64,000 bases of DNA from Dactylonectria macrodidyma (GCA_020744425.1 JAGMUV010000009.1:1240001-1304000), one strand, 5' to 3'; positions 22,266-38,214 are shown, counted from the first letter of the stretch. Program-made: numbers and translations. Notes: generated by a model from the letters alone, not told the origin.

Positions 22266-23231
22266 CTAATCTATTCTCTTTGAATGTTGCTGCTTCGAGT
22301 ATCCCCATCCGTTGCCCACTGTGTTCATGCCATGTCCCAAGGGCGTTGCGCCACCGAGGGACCTGCCCTGGAGCCTTCTCGGCAGTATTACGCCCAGGGT
22401 GTATATGCCTGCACACAAAAGGCCGGCAATGAATGACACAATGCTATAGAAGACGGTGCTCGCGTAGATATGCCCGCCGAGGCCTTGCCACTCGACGCGC
22501 CCGTCCGTCTTGGGCAAGGCTGGTGTCGGGAACCAGCGGATGGAGAGGCTCAGCGGCAGGGGGTCGCCGATGATAAGCTTCTTGGTGAAGGAGCCCTGCA
22601 GGTGGCTGAGCGGGCTGGTGCTATATGCGATGCCCGAGTCGAGGACACCGCTATCGTGGGGTCGTGAGTGATGTTTCGGCGTGCTGTGGAGGAGCACGTT
22701 CATGTGAGTGCTGACGTGCATGTGGCTGGTCTGGAGGGTGCCCGCGAGAGCGAAGACGAGGGGGATGTATTCTTGCTCGGGTAGCTTCTCTCCGACGACT
22801 TCGATATGAGGCGGCGGGCGGGAGGGTAGGCGACAGCTTAGGGGCGCATCGCTGTGGATGTAGAACTCGAGGAGGTGGAAGAAGGGGTCGTCGACAATGG
22901 GGATGGTACAATTGACCTCGCCTTCGATGCCGTATCCGAACTCGAGCGGTCGGTTGGTTTCGTTACAGACCGGGAAGGGAACCCAGTTTATTTGGTGTTG
23001 GGAGTTTTCTATGTGCTCGCCGGTTTCGCTGTAGGAGGAAGTCATTAGCAACTTGTATCGTCGTCGTCATCCTCGTGGGGTTTCTCGCGGTGCGGCTACT
23101 TACGAGCTGCGGCTCATGCACTCGACGGGAATTAAAGCACCGTAATGGTACGAAGGCAGCGCATCCTCGTGGATAGCGGCGGCAGCAGGCGCCAAAGAGC
23201 CCAATACCAGGGCCAGCGCAGAGGCGATCAT
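22266..23231 (-). CDS. Signal-peptide-bearing single-pass membrane glycoprotein, unknown function
   Basis: A predicted 296-residue protein in two exons (23104-23231, 22266-23028). The 75-bp intron has GTAAGT, branch TTGCTAATGAC and CTACAG. Exon 1 encodes a clear signal peptide, MIASALALVLGSLAPAAAA, with likely cleavage near residue 19. The lumenal part has several N-glycosylation sequons (CNETN, VNCTIP) and conserved-looking Cys pairs. Near the C-terminus FYSIVSFIAGLLCAGIYTLGVI is a single membrane helix followed by a basic cytosolic tail. This is the layout of a type I protein of the secretory pathway. I do not recognise the family. Confidence 0.78.
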
Positions 23232-24046
23232 GACAGCGGCGCAATAGTAGAGCGGCGATGGCGATGGTGATAGCGGCAGCGTCGACAGGATCTGACCATG
23301 CTACGAGTTTCCTTCGATCAAGCGTGAGACATGTCCCTCGCCCAGAAATCGCCCTCGTTTCAGTGCTGCGACAATTGGCCGTTTTGCGAGGGGAGAGGTT
23401 GGAGCTTCGAGATGGCCCATGTGGAGATGGAGATGGAGATGCCACCCTGGTTGTTTGATGCCGAACCATCGGATCACGTGGGCCAGCTCAGGGGGAAGAC
23501 TTGGGCGGATCGACAACAAATAAGCAGCGATAGTAGTTAATCAAGCTAGATAGCATCTGTTATGACTATCATGGGAAATACTCTGGTCATGGGATGATTC
23601 GAATTTGCGAAGGATTCTCAATCGGTATTCTCCATGAAGAAGTTGCAGTGTACATCACCAACAACAAAGCTCCGCCGGCCCCATCATACGGGGTTGACGA
23701 AGGCTTCAGCAACTTCAAAACTGCTGCCTTATTACATCGCATATCGTAGTTGGTTGGCAGAAGACTTGATGCATTTTTTGCCTTCCGTCTTTATTTATTT
23801 GAAAAATATATCTATTTCGCCCAGAAAGAAGGCAATGAGCAAGAGCCAGCCTCCGCATCACATAGTCGCTACTTAGCATTGTATACCCCGATCTTACTTT
23901 GAATAGGGAAACAAGAACTGCGATGGTTACATCTTTCCCTTCAAGACACATTTGATGTAATTGTTGAAGCTACATTATTTGAGGGTGTTATAACTCTGAG
24001 GCCGCGTCACCATATCCACTCTCTTATTCATCTTCCAAGTCACCCT
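23232..24046. other. Intergenic, no gene seen
   Basis: Promoter side of the glycoprotein gene and 3' side of the methyltransferase gene. I see only short unsupported frames. Confidence 0.5.
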
Positions 24047-25064
24047 TTACTTCTCAACCTTTCCAGTCATACAAATCACCAGGTAATTAATATCCCATCC
24101 CTTGCCCTCGTACTTTTCCTCCAGGTGGCTCTTCAAAAGCCTCTGCACCTCCTCCAACGGGTGCGCCTTGCGCGTCTCCTCGCTCCACCACGTATTCATG
24201 AACCAGCCCATCATAGCCCCAAACGTCGTCACATACTCGTCCGCGTCTCTCAGGTGATATGTCCCCGGGTTCAGCTTCACCTGGACGTCTGAAAACCCTT
24301 CACTGCGGAGGTGGTCCTCGATCCACGCCGGATCCGTCCAGTCGCCGTCCGAATGCATCTGCATCTTGACTTCATCGGGGAAGTGCGCGTCGAAGGGGAA
24401 TGAGGCAAAGGCCGCTCGCATGTCGGGGATCCAGAACGTATTTTTGTTGTGGAAAGTCGTCGCGCCGAATATGCCTCCAGGCTTCAGGATCCTCTTGCAA
24501 TCTGTTTGTTGCTAGTCAGCGTGGTTCTGAACAGTGGATCGTAGAAAGGCGGACTCACCAGCCAGAACCGTATCTGGGCCTGGAATAAGATGAAGGGCTA
24601 GCCCAAGTCCAACATGGCTGAAAGAATTATCTGGCAGTCCGGTGTTCTGCGCATTCTCGAAGGTTAGTCTGACCTCGAACTCGAACTTCATCATAGCCAC
24701 CAATAGACTCGACACATACCTTGGCATCCATCACTGATGTCTTAACATTGATCCATCCCTCTCCATCAATTCTCTTCTTAACAATGTCAACCATCTGCTC
24801 CGAGCTATCTGCACACAGCATCGTGCTCTTGCTGAGCACCGCCTTGGAAAGGATGTCCTGGGCTTCCTGTGTCAAGACTGCAGTTCCGCAAGCGCTGTCA
24901 AACAGATCCACAGGCTCGGTTGTCTTCTCCGTCAGCTCCATCTGCGAGAGAAGCGGGTTTATCAGGCATCGTATAACACCGCGAGACGCTAGGAGAAAGC
25001 CTTTCTCAAACTCGCTGATGTCTTTGAAGACCCGAGACAGGCCCTTGGCAGCTGCGCTTGTCAT
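24047..25064 (-). CDS. Class I SAM-dependent methyltransferase
   Basis: A predicted 295-residue enzyme in three exons (24720-25064, 24559-24646, 24047-24501). Motif I is VDLFDSACGTAVLTQEA (about residues 52-68). An acidic motif II-like LCADSSEQMVDIVKKR follows. Splicing joins TSVMDAK to NTGLPDNSFSHVGLGLALHLIPGPDTVLA, the usual region after motif III. DCKRILKPGGIFGATTFH is the classic post-II methyltransferase motif. The architecture fits small-molecule methyltransferases of the ubiE/LaeA-like group. The substrate is unknown, and no biosynthetic genes adjoin it. The first ATG, at 25064, begins MTSAAAKGLSRVF. Confidence 0.88.
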
Positions 25065-27768
25065 TTTCTTTCTTTTTCTCAAAGGCGATAAAGTTGTTGT
25101 AAAATCGGTACGTAGTATATTCTTCGAGGATGTTGATGAATGAGTTGCTCGTTGAGTGTTCTTCTCAAGTTGCGGATATATATGTTCTACAAAAGTCTCC
25201 GAGATGTTGCCGTGGAAATCCTACCTCCTCGAAATAGTCCGAATACGAATCAAAACGTCGCATTTTAGACGAACGGCCACATAATTGAGAACATTAAACC
25301 TTGGAAACTTGGTCAATGACTGTTTCGAGATTGTCCAATGATATCTTGCTCACTTCCTTCGCGGGTGGCTCCAGCATCATTAAGCATCTTGCACTAACAC
25401 TTGGCTCTTTTGACCGGGTATGGGCGGTTAGCTCGTCCTTACTTGCGCCAATGCATAAGAGTTCTTCGCCTGGGACTGGCTTGAGTACGAGCAGTACTTC
25501 TCATTGTGCAAAGCCCCTGCTTCAGACATCTCCGGTGCTCGGGACATCTCCATGTGAGGGGGACGAAGTCGCAAGTTGGGCCCGACCTGCATGATCATGG
25601 TAACATCACATTGGTGGCACTTCATGTATCAAAAACCACACTCGGCATGGTACAGCATTGGCATCACGCCCTAGTTGGGCGCGGTTTCGCGCAGTTTCGC
25701 GCAGTTTCGAGTCCGTTCAGCGGTATGATGCCACGCACAAATCTCCTCTCCGTACTCTTAGATCTCAATTCTCTCTACACAATCAGTAAATCGTTAGAAG
25801 AGCAGGACACATACAGAGGACGCGATGGAAGTTCTTCATTAAACCTCGCCGTTCTAAAATCTACAGCCATTTTCTCTACCAAGCCCAACTCCGTAGCATT
25901 AAACCTCCCTTTCCCATCTATTCCCGGCACAGAAGCTCCCTTGAAACTCCATTGGCAAAACCTCCTCCAAAAGGAATGGCTCTAACCCACCCTTTCTATT
26001 ACAAACGAGTGTGTGGCAGGCGCTGAACAGATTGCTCCTGCGCGAACGATCGGTGATGGCCAACACTTCCGTGCCAGCCAACCCACCAAAAGAAAAGAAC
26101 AAGGAAAAAGTTGTTTGTACTTCGTACAAGGCGGTGTAGAGTCGCGGCCCGTAGAACGAGAAGCGGCGGACGGGAGGGATTCAAGAAGTTCCGCCCATGA
26201 TACGCGCTTTCGGGGGTGGTTTTGTCAAGATCGTGCCGGCCAACGGGAGACTTGGGCCGGCACTGTGACCGAAGCGCACGGAAGGGTTCGCGGTTGAAGC
26301 AAGATATACAGAACCCATCCGGCGCTTTCGGTCGAATAAAACGTGGGGCCTGACGAGATGAAGATGTATGCGGCTCGCCAGGAAACGACCGGCCGTTCGG
26401 TGAACGACGGTCAACGTAGGTGTTGTAGCTGTGCCATGATGCGATTCGGACGCCTTGGTCGACAGCTTTGTCGTGAGTGTTGGTGTCGAGGAGATGGGTC
26501 TCTCAGCAGCGCAACGGGGAGGCATTGGAAGCCAGGAATCATAAAGAAGGAATCATTATAAGTGTATCATGAAATGTGAGAAGAGAAAGAATGTAGAAAC
26601 AAATGTTGTGGAGTTGACGATGTCGTGTCCACCTCCTCAGAGGCTTCGTGGCTGTTGTGATTATTCCATCTTCCAAGACGGCCGCCGTCTTGCACTTATT
26701 ATACTTGGCCACACCAGCCCCCCAGGGCAACAACCCCAGAGCCTCGTCGTTCCAACGGGATCAATTTCGGTGACAACGAGCCTCAGCAAATATTTTCATC
26801 ATTCTTCCACGTATATCCAGCCACCCCATCACTCTTCCACCACGCCATGCCGCCCTTGTGCAGGAGCCCAGTTGCGGCTGGTATGGCGTTGAAAAAGTGA
26901 GGCGGACGGCTCGCCTCACCAAACTTGCAGGCGTTGAGTGGGCGACATATCAGACAACAGCAGCCCGCCCTGCAGCCCATGCGGGGGCCAGCATTCATAA
27001 TTGGGTGTAACGCCACAGAATGGGGCAAACTGCGTGACACAGACGGGGCAGCATCATAACACTGTGATATATGTATCATCGTACGTATGGGGTTGAGGAG
27101 CCGTAGGGCGTGGCGGCGGCTTATGGAACGGGTTGCATTCGGAGGGCGGCAAGATGGGGGGATCGGGGATCGTGACTCTCCAGCCTTCTCGTGCCTTCTC
27201 GTGCCTTCTCGTCCCGGGCGGCAATATCATCCCACAAAGTTCCTATCAGCCAGGATGTATAACCGCCATCGGTCATATTTATATAGCTGTCCGAGGGATG
27301 TGGTGAGGTGAGACGGCCAACACGAGCTGACGGGCGTGGGTGATTGACGATGGATGGACGATAGGCATGCGACAGGGAGTAGGAGTAGTAGTAGTAGTAG
27401 TAGTGGTAGTAGTAGTAGTAGTACAAGGTGAGCCCCGGGTGAGTGAGGCTGCCGGGTTTCATCATTCAAAGCCTCCGACGTTCGCAATCTTTCCTTTTCT
27501 TCTTTGAATCTTTGCTTGCTTTCCTGAGGGGGGGGGGCTGGGCTACGAGTCCTGCCCCCCTGTATACTAATTACAACATAGACCTAGACCTGCCTGTACA
27601 ACGCACGACCATGCCATTGGCGCCAGTAATCAATCCATCGACCTTTAACACACAAACACGCCACTCAAGCCTTTTTCTAGCTGTCACTTGTTTGGCTTTG
27701 GCTGTCCCTTCGGGCCTTCGGGCTCCTCCCTTGCAGGCTACCACCCTGCAGGTACTCTTAGGCTGCGT
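25065..27768. other. 2.7-kb region without a recognisable gene
   Basis: It contains a 10-bp CGCGCAGTTT-type repeat near 25683-25712, a GTGCCTTCTC x3 repeat at 27184-27213 and a GTA trinucleotide tract at 27379-27423. Longest frames (up to ~160 codons near 25506-25985) have no domain and look random. Confidence 0.5.
27379..27423. repeat. (GTA)n microsatellite
   Basis: About 14 GTA units with one GTG interruption. Confidence 0.95.
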
Positions 27769-30700
27769 TCAGGCAAATCGGAGTGTCCCTGTTGGCACAC
27801 GCTGCGCCAATCCGTCCACCTCCCGCTTCAGTCCTTTCAGAACACGTCTGACATCCGCCAGATCCGCTCCTCCAAGATTGTTGCCATGTCCGGGCGGAGG
27901 TAGGGCCTCATCGCACTGCTTCAGAAGCCTGACAACTGACGGGCCTATCGATCCGGCTTTGCCACCTCCGCCCCGTCTCCGAACCTCAGCAGCCCAGTCA
28001 TTAACTACGAAGACAATCAGCTCGATGATGCGGTTGCGGACCGAGCCGCTGAACCCATAGTCTTGCGTGTAGAATGTGTTTTCAAGCACGCGCACAATTG
28101 AGTCGTGGGACACGCCCAGCGTCAGGAAAAGCTGTACTGGCCACGTCGAGTCAGCCCCAATCGTCGAGTCCTGTTGATATGCCACGGCGTATCGACACAA
28201 CTCAGGGAGAAGTGTCTGGATCGGGAAAATCATGCTGTCGAGGGATGTCCGGTGAGCAATGTTCTGGATTTTGCTTGTAACGGACTCGTAGGGCAGTGGG
28301 GGCGCGGGCATCCCGGGTTGCGAGTTCTCAACTCGGGACATGATCTCATCATGCGTCTGCTGGATCAAGTTGCTCCATGTGCCGGAGATGGTCATGCCGT
28401 TCCGGTAATCGGCGGCGTGGTAAATGAGTAGGCACAGGTCATAGTACCCGGCTTGGTCGGCATAGTCGTTGAACAGCTGCAATATTGTAAGCCACATAAT
28501 TCAACCCTTGTCGGCAAAGTTCCGGATCTTACCTCTGAGAGACCTTGGATCTTCCCCCTAAGAGCCTCTTCAATTTCCACCTTTCTATCCGCATCGAGTC
28601 GGTCGTCCGCCTTCAGCCTCTCCAACAGGTCATCCTGGATGTGCGCAATCTCTAGCAACTCGGTGACCTCGTGGTTCAGGAGCTGCTGCTGCTGTCGGCT
28701 CACACCAGGGGTAGCAACATTGGCATTCGCCTTGGCAAGACTGAGCAATCTAATGCGGTCCTTGATGCTAATGGAGAACTCCGAGTTGGCCAGCTGAGCC
28801 TGTACCTCTGCAGCGTCAAAGAATCGACTGCGGTTGGTGTAGAAGCGACAAAGCAGGTCAGCATGGCTCGGGTTGATCTCTGCAAGGCGCTGGAGGAAAG
28901 TAATGACGTGGGGAGAATCGATAGCCAAAATCCGATCTGTCCAGCCTTGCTGGATGTACCACTCGTAGAGATCAAAGTGAAAGACTTCGTCATCAGACCC
29001 GTTGACAACATCGTAGGCCTCAAGCCTCTTAGTAGCAATGAGCGTCAGTCTGCCATCAATCATCTCGGGTTCGCTGCTAGACGCGGCATCCAGATGGCGG
29101 AGGACATTGTGGATCATGTCGTAACAACGCTTTCTGTCGTTGAACGCGTTCGCCCTGGGATCAGCCGACGGCTTGCCATCGTTGATCCAAGACAGGGCTG
29201 TGTTGCCTCGATCCTTTTCCCGTGCAACGACCAGGCAGAGCTGGACCGCCCCAGCATAGTACTTAAGATCGACATACTGGGTCACAGCCCCCTGGAGGTT
29301 GGCGAACGTAAGGCTGCCAGCGACCTTCTCAAACAGTCTCAGGCTCTCGTGAAGGAGGCTTCGCGACTGGTTAGTGCTGGAGGGTTGGTCTGAGGCCCTC
29401 TTAAGCTGTTCCTGCGCTTTGAAGATGACCACGTCATCAGGACTGCAGAAGCTGCCACACCTCCGTCGCAAAGCGTCGGCCACTGTCTCTACATTGGAAC
29501 CGCTCTCGATATTGCGGTTGACAATAGCTTTGACAAGCAGCTTGGCAAGGTCCTTGCCATCCGCCTGCGAAAATAGCTTCTCATACGTGAGGTCCTTCAA
29601 CTGCTGACGTGCCGTATCATCAAGTCGGGTAAAGATATCGGCGACACGCTCATCAAAGAGCATCAGCACGAAAGAGATGCCCTCAGAGATGCTCTCCATC
29701 AGCTTCTGCAGAGCATGCAGAGCCTGGTGCTCAGCCTGCAAGGCAACCTCTTCCTGGCGACTCGAGACATGCTGCAGATCTGAAGGGCCTGATAATCCTT
29801 GGATCAGCCCCCGGTTGGCGTCGAGGAATCGTCTCAGCCGCTCCAAGTTCTCCTGAACAGTGCTCAGCTTTGAAAGAGGAATGGTTGAGTTGATAATAAC
29901 GCCGCCGGTGGGTGACACGCCGGGCGTGATCACAGCAGCCTTCCAGAGCTTACGGATCAGGCGGGCAAGGTATACGGCCAAAGCATCATGTCGGGAGGAC
30001 AGTCTGACTGAGTCGGTAGTCAGAGACGTACCATCAGTCTCAGTGATGGTAGGCTGCCCGCCGAAGTCGACGAATACAGACCTTGCGCGGTCCTCTGTTG
30101 CCTGGTCGATAGCGCGGGCTGCGCCCGGCCTCGAGTCGCCGCCATGGCCACAAGCCACCGCCAGGGCAGTTGAGACGGTTTCTACTCGCCCGTAGAGTTG
30201 AATAAATCGTCGGGATACCTGTTCGTATCCCTCATCTCCCACGGCGCCCCGTATGGCGGATGCAAAGATATCCACGAATCTCCGGCGTCGAATAATGTGA
30301 ACACCAGTGTTAGTCAGAACAGCAAACTCGCTAGGAGGATCGTCAAATTGGACAGCCAACTCATTACCAAAGCCCAATGGTTGTCCAGCCGCCGAGAATG
30401 GCTTCGTGATAAGACCAACAGCCTCGGCTCGGCTACCAATATCGATCCAGCTGGCGTTCTCGAAGTATTTCAAGGGCGTAGTTGGCGACGTTTCCTTAAT
30501 ACGACCAGTTTCGGGCCCGGAAATAAAGAGAGAATCGGCGTGCCCGCTTGAGTCTTTACTAACAAAATCCAAAAAGTATCCAGGCGCGAATCGGGTGCCG
30601 CGTCGACTGAAATTAAGGACAGAAGACTCCAGGTCGGTGGCGTTCTCACCTCCAGAGTAGCCAGATCGTCGGGGGTTTTGGCTTGGGGGAAACTTGATGA

Positions 30701-32095
30701 ACTGGACCTGCATGCTCTGCGGTGCCATGTTGGACTGAGAGCCGTAGATGTAGGAGGAAGCGTTGGTGGCACTGAAGAACAGACGGCAACCCGTATTAGT
30801 GAGAGCCATCAAATGCAGCTTCGAAGCTTCCTGCTTAGAGATTGGGCTGATCGCAACGATTGTAGCTCGGTCGTTGAGGAGCCTCGAGTGACTGATCATG
30901 TGGGCAATGTCACGAAGACAGTGCACTTTCTCCTTCTCAATAACCTTGTTCAATCGGTCGGGCGCCTCCATATAATATGTGCGGATGGTCGACTTGCTCG
31001 ACAGAGTGTAGACGAGGTTTCGCGAGTCATCAATCACGATGTCAACAAGGTGCTCGTGATACTTTTGTGACCACAAGGCCGATTGCAGAGTGACGACTGA
31101 GGACCAGCCAGGATTCGTGTGGTTGATCTTACCGCAACGGTTCGAGAACCATTTCTCCTCAGACTGATAGTACAACTCGTTGATGTCGGTATCGCTACTT
31201 CCTCCAAAGAAGATCCGTCCGTTGGCAGAGCCAGTAATCACGCGAACGTCGGTGCCACGCAATGGCAGAAGCATCTTGGTCTGGTAGAGGGACACGGACT
31301 TTGTTCCAGAGGGGGTGTCGGTGGCGGATACACCCAGTAGGATCATCTCTGCTGATGTGGCGACAACCAGAATGTGCGTGATAGTGTTGACAAAGATGCC
31401 AGGTTTTGGGGGCACGAGCGCGACAGCGTGGATGGTGTGAGGTTGGTCCTCAAAGCCGATGAGTTCGGGATCAGAGTGTGTGTAGTCCCAGAGGAAGAGT
31501 GAGTTGTCGATAACGACCCACGCGTGATTGATCTCGGCAAAGAGGCCCATGAGCGTCTGAAGCTCTCCAGCGTTGTAGTGATCGAAGACTTGGTTCGGGA
31601 TCGGGTACATTTGCGTCTTGTGGAAGGGGGCCACGGGGGATTCTGCGGTTTCGACATCATACTCGGAGGATGCGCCCTCTGTCGCGCTGGTTAGTATCAA
31701 GCATCCACAAGTTTGCGCGAAAACCTACGTCTGCAGTATGAATCTAGGTCCGGGAAGCGCTCATCCGCCTGCAGGAACGTGTTGATGGCTCGAGCCGCCT
31801 TCACGACAGGAGGCACATTCTCGGATCGCGGAGGGGGTAACGCGCTGGGAACCACGAGGCCGTCATTCGTGGCTGTCTTGGAGGAAGGGGCGGTCGTGAG
31901 GGCCACGCTTCGGGATGTCGTTGCGGTCGTCGATGTCTTTGTTCCCACGCCCATAGTACTCTGGCTACCGTCCGAACCTGGGAACAGCTGACGGCGCACA
32001 GGATCAGATCCTGCTTGGAATCTCGATGCAACGGCCGGCGTGTTCAAGAAGGCGCCGGGCACCGGTCGCACCGGAGTGGTCTGGGGAAACGACAT
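27769..32095 (-). CDS. Nuclear pore complex protein, Nup155/Nup170 family
   Basis: A predicted 1406-residue scaffold nucleoporin in three exons (31729-32095, 28533-31678, 27769-28476). The Ser/Thr-rich start MSFPQTTPVRPVPG is followed by a conserved entry: AARAINTFLQADERFPDLDSYC, GASSEYD, then FHKTQMYPIPNQVFDHYNAG. The N-terminal beta-propeller includes LFLWDYTHSDPELIGFEDQPHTIHAVALVPPKPGIF, typical of this family. The C-terminal half is an alpha-solenoid, with SFVLMLFDERVADIF and YDLCLLIYHAADYRN segments. The length matches the ~1400-residue family norm. Exon joins were fixed by frame: the first acceptor is GACAG (31679), the second donor is GTAAGA (28532). It is a structural part of the inner ring anchoring the pore to the membrane (family knowledge). 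Confidence 0.95.
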
Positions 32096-33120
32096 GATGG
32101 CTGAACGACCCTCGCCGGGGCCTAGAGTGCAGCTTCACCAATCCCGTAGAGCAGGCAGCACCAGTCGACAGGTCATGTAGGTAGGTAGGTAGGTAAGGGA
32201 CGCGGCGAGAAGTCGTTTCGCAGATCGTTTGATAAGGGAGGTATCGACGTAGCTCGTTCGCGGCGCGGATGGCTCGTCAATGTCGATTTTGAGCGTTGTC
32301 AGGCTCGCGTTGGTTTGCAGGGGCAAAGCAGGTGCGCACGCTGTAAACAATTTCAGACGACAGCTTGGGGAGGCTGGCTGGAGCACGGTTTTTTCGCGAC
32401 TGGGCAGGACGCTAGTACCATTTCGGGCGCAAGGCTGAACACCTCACTTCAGTGGCAGAAACACACGGCACACCATACGGCATCAGTTTCTGTAGAAGCC
32501 AAATGGAATGAGTGAGTACTTATTTTTTTTACATGCATACCTGTATTATGATACATTATGGTATTTGATGGTCTAATTTAGCTCATTATATGATTTTTTA
32601 CGATAATTTTAGTCATTGATGCAATAAATCTTATGATTTACCTACGTAGGCAAATCATCACTCATTCAATCCCATTGATGAATTCGGCACCACACCAGGA
32701 AGGGGACACTAAAATGAAACAGTAGAAAGAAATGTAAGCTGAAGAAGAAGAAACAGTATCGACCCAAGTCCAGGACAACAATGACTCAAAAGTTAGAACA
32801 TTTTTGCTGCATCATGCCTGCCTCCCTGCTCCAACCAATCCTTTGCAGAGGACAGAGGAGCCGGTGTTAGTAGGTAGGTAGAAGGCAAAGAATAGGACTA
32901 CGTACCTACCTAGGTTCAAAGACAATTAATCAAGTCACCCACAGACCAAGGAAAAGCAACATCAAATTAGTCCAGGTGTTCATCTTCGTATGAATAGTTA
33001 ACTTTTGCATCTATAGAGGCCTTTGTTTTGGACCAATATAGGCATATTGAGCGATGACAAATCGTCCACTAGATACGTTATTTAAGCAGAATTCTTCCCA
33101 ACGTCTCCAGGTCCACGTGT
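32096..33120. other. Intergenic between nucleoporin and ketoacyl-CoA reductase
   Basis: The AT-rich centre (32520-32660) is flanked by TAGG-type repeats: TAGGTAGGTAGG near 32175-32195, and an imperfect inverted pair TAGGTAGGTA / TACCTACCTA at about 32870-32915. No gene seen. Confidence 0.6.
32870..32915. repeat. Inverted TAGGTAGG / CCTACCTA pair
   Basis: GTAGGTAGGTAG and its near complement CTACGTACCTACCTAGG lie about 20 bp apart and could pair in single-stranded form. It may be a regulatory or terminator-like element; the role is unknown. Confidence 0.45.
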
Positions 33121-34194
33121 TTACTCCTTCTTGGCCTCACGAGCCTGCTTTCGTAGCGCTCTTCTTCGAATATCAACGTGCATCTTCTTATTCTGTGCAA
33201 TGGTAATGGAGCCGTTGACACCAGGGATGCTCTCGATGACCCACAGCATGCCGGCATGGGTCCACCAGGGGGTATAAGTGTTGGGCGTTGACTGGTACCC
33301 GCCGAGACCGATTTTTCCAAGCGTAGCTTTAACAAATGGACGAGGATCAGGAACGAAGAGGCTGGCACGGCGGACTTTGCTCATGGCTGTGGTAACCAGG
33401 TGGCTCAGAACAAGCTGGCAGTCGACTTTGTCATCGGCAAGCTCAGCCGCGAGTGCGGTGTTCCATTGCTGGAGGAAGGCCTTGCTGCCACTGTAGGTGG
33501 CGAGAAGGGGAGTCGGGGTCCAGCCAGCGAAAGAACCCATGGTCAGAATAAGACCTCGCTTGCGCTGTTTCAAAATTGGGGCGATGATCTTTGTAACCTT
33601 GAGCGTTCCCAGACAATTGATGGTGACGATATTCTCAAGCTCCTCATCGGAAGTCTCCAAGAATGGCACGGGCATCGAGTGGCTCTGGCCGACATTGTTG
33701 ATCAGGATGCTAACATCGAGGCCGTTGACAAGCTCACGCAGACGGTCGTAGTCATCGTTGCGATTCTCGGCGAAATCCATAGCCAAAGTCTTGGCCTGAA
33801 CATTCTTTTCAGAGTATTTCTTCTCAATCTCCTCGGCGAGAGTGTCCAGCTTCGATTGGGTTCGGGAAACGAGAATGATGTTGAAGCCTTTGGCGGCAAG
33901 CTGCAGAGCGTATTCCTTGCCGAGGCCATCGGAGGCGCCAGTAACGACGGCCCAGGTACCGGGTTTGCCATAGGAATGGAGCTACGGCACAGAAGGAAGT
34001 TAGCAGTTGCTTTGCAGCGAGGAGGACAATAACGGCGTTGCAGCACTCACGTTGGTGCCTCGCCGCACAAAGACATCAAGAAAGAACCGCCCGATGCCAA
34101 GCACCTTGGAGGCCAGGGCAAAGGCTCCAAAGCCAATGATTGCCCACTTGATGGGCTGCGGCAGCTGCTCGTAGAGCTCTACGATAGAATCCAT
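33121..34194 (-). CDS. ifa38: Very-long-chain 3-oxoacyl-CoA reductase (Ifa38/KAR type)
   Basis: A predicted 334-residue ER short-chain dehydrogenase in two exons (34051-34194, 33121-33981). Exon 1 encodes an N-terminal membrane anchor ([20 protein letters not shown]). The cofactor motif TGASDGLG spans residues 62-69. NNVG lies near 143-146, and the catalytic set includes Ser198 (MGSFAG), Tyr211 and Lys215 (YSGSK). The sequence ends in a lysine-rich tail [10 protein letters not shown]. The family performs the second step of fatty-acid elongation, reducing 3-keto-acyl-CoA with NADPH for sphingolipids and storage lipids. The gene shares a 478-bp divergent promoter with ERG28, another ER lipid gene. 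Confidence 0.95.
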
Positions 34195-34672
34195 GACTTG
34201 GCTTGTATCGAATGGATTAGATGAAAACGGCTGATGATATTTGAGGAGAAAGGTCTTTGAAGTTCAGACTAGAAAGTGTTCGAATACCACCCCGTTGAGA
34301 ACCTGCCAAGTCTGCCCCTCGCCGCCCCTTCCTTCCCCTTGGCCAATAATTACTGGGCGCGGCCGACTGGCCGCTGACGCCGCGGCTTGTTGAGGTGGCC
34401 CAAGCTTCTTTTCTCAGTGAAATTTGCTTTGGGCTCGCGCCTTGACTGCAGGGAAGGTACGGCGGGTACGAATACGTTCAGCGCATCCATTTTATCGGCA
34501 GGAGCCGCCTGTAGTTGTCCCACACCCGACGTGAAATAATCAGTAGCCCGCACCTTGGACTGGAAGTCAGGCTGTGACATGACTTCCTCCTTGCATTGCA
34601 ACTAAATCTCTCCTGCTATACCTCCAATTCGCCTTCCAGGTTCTTCAACCAGCCTCATCTTTCGCCATCATC
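34195..34672. promoter_or_regulatory. Bidirectional promoter of the ketoacyl-CoA reductase and ERG28 genes
   Basis: 478 bp separate the two start codons. The plus-strand side is CT-rich close to the ERG28 ATG. No specific factor site is identified. Confidence 0.5.
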
Positions 34673-35255
34673 ATGGACTTTCTCAAGTCGATCCTTCCCG
34701 AGGCAAAGGGTATCCTGCCATACTACATGATCATCGTAAGCATCCCTCCCAGCCCCAACATACTCGCTCCTTGGTTAGGTAGGTCCTCATGCTGACACCC
34801 CACAGCTTTCCCTCACCTCAATCGGCAACTCTCTGCAGAGCTATGCAACCCTACACTTTTCCCGACGAGTCTACAACGGTCGCTTCATCCGAAACCCCAA
34901 GCTCCCAGCAAAGTCCGCCAGCTTTGAGCCCGAGGACTCGACTAACAAGCTCATCCCCGCCCAGAACGATCCCAAAGCCACCGACCAGCTTACTCCCCTC
35001 GCCGGCCGCCTATTTGGCACCTGGACTCTCATCACTTGCATCGTGCGCTGCTACGCCGCCTACAACCTACACATCGGCCCCGTCTACACAATTGCCTACT
35101 GGACGTACATCGTGGCATTGGGTCACTTTGCTACCGAGCTCTTCATCTTCAAGAGCATGACTTTTGGCGTTCCACAGATGTTCCCCTTCACTCTGGCGAC
35201 CCTTTCATTGATCTGGATGCCCCTAGTTCGAGACCACTACGTCGAGATCAACTAA
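34673..35255 (+). CDS. erg28: Ergosterol biosynthesis scaffold ERG28
   Basis: A predicted 170-residue membrane protein in two exons (34673-34735, 34806-35255). The intron has GTAAGC and ends GCTGACACCCCACAG, and splicing joins MDFLKSILPEAKGILPYYMII to LSLTSIGNSLQSYATLHFSRRVYNG. Later segments GRLFGTWTLITCIVRCYAAYNLH and AYWTYIVALGHFATELFIFKSM are membrane helices typical of Erg28. Erg28 tethers sterol C4-demethylation enzymes in the ER membrane (family knowledge). The length is slightly above the yeast protein because of a hydrophilic loop around residues 45-75. Confidence 0.93.
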
Positions 35256-35390
35256 AGGACGGCGGTATGCCTCAATTGTCAAGGGACATGGACGATCAAT
35301 GGACCTCAGGACAGGGCATCGGGTATTAGACATATAGAGTGAATATGGATAAAAAGATGGTAGAATTACTGGTCTATGCTACACATTTGT

Positions 35391-38214
<2,824 letters not shown>

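Noticed and set aside
25506..25985. 159-codon plus-strand frame
   Set aside because: No domain, no coherent composition, overlaps a GC-rich microrepeat and has no splice-consistent neighbours.
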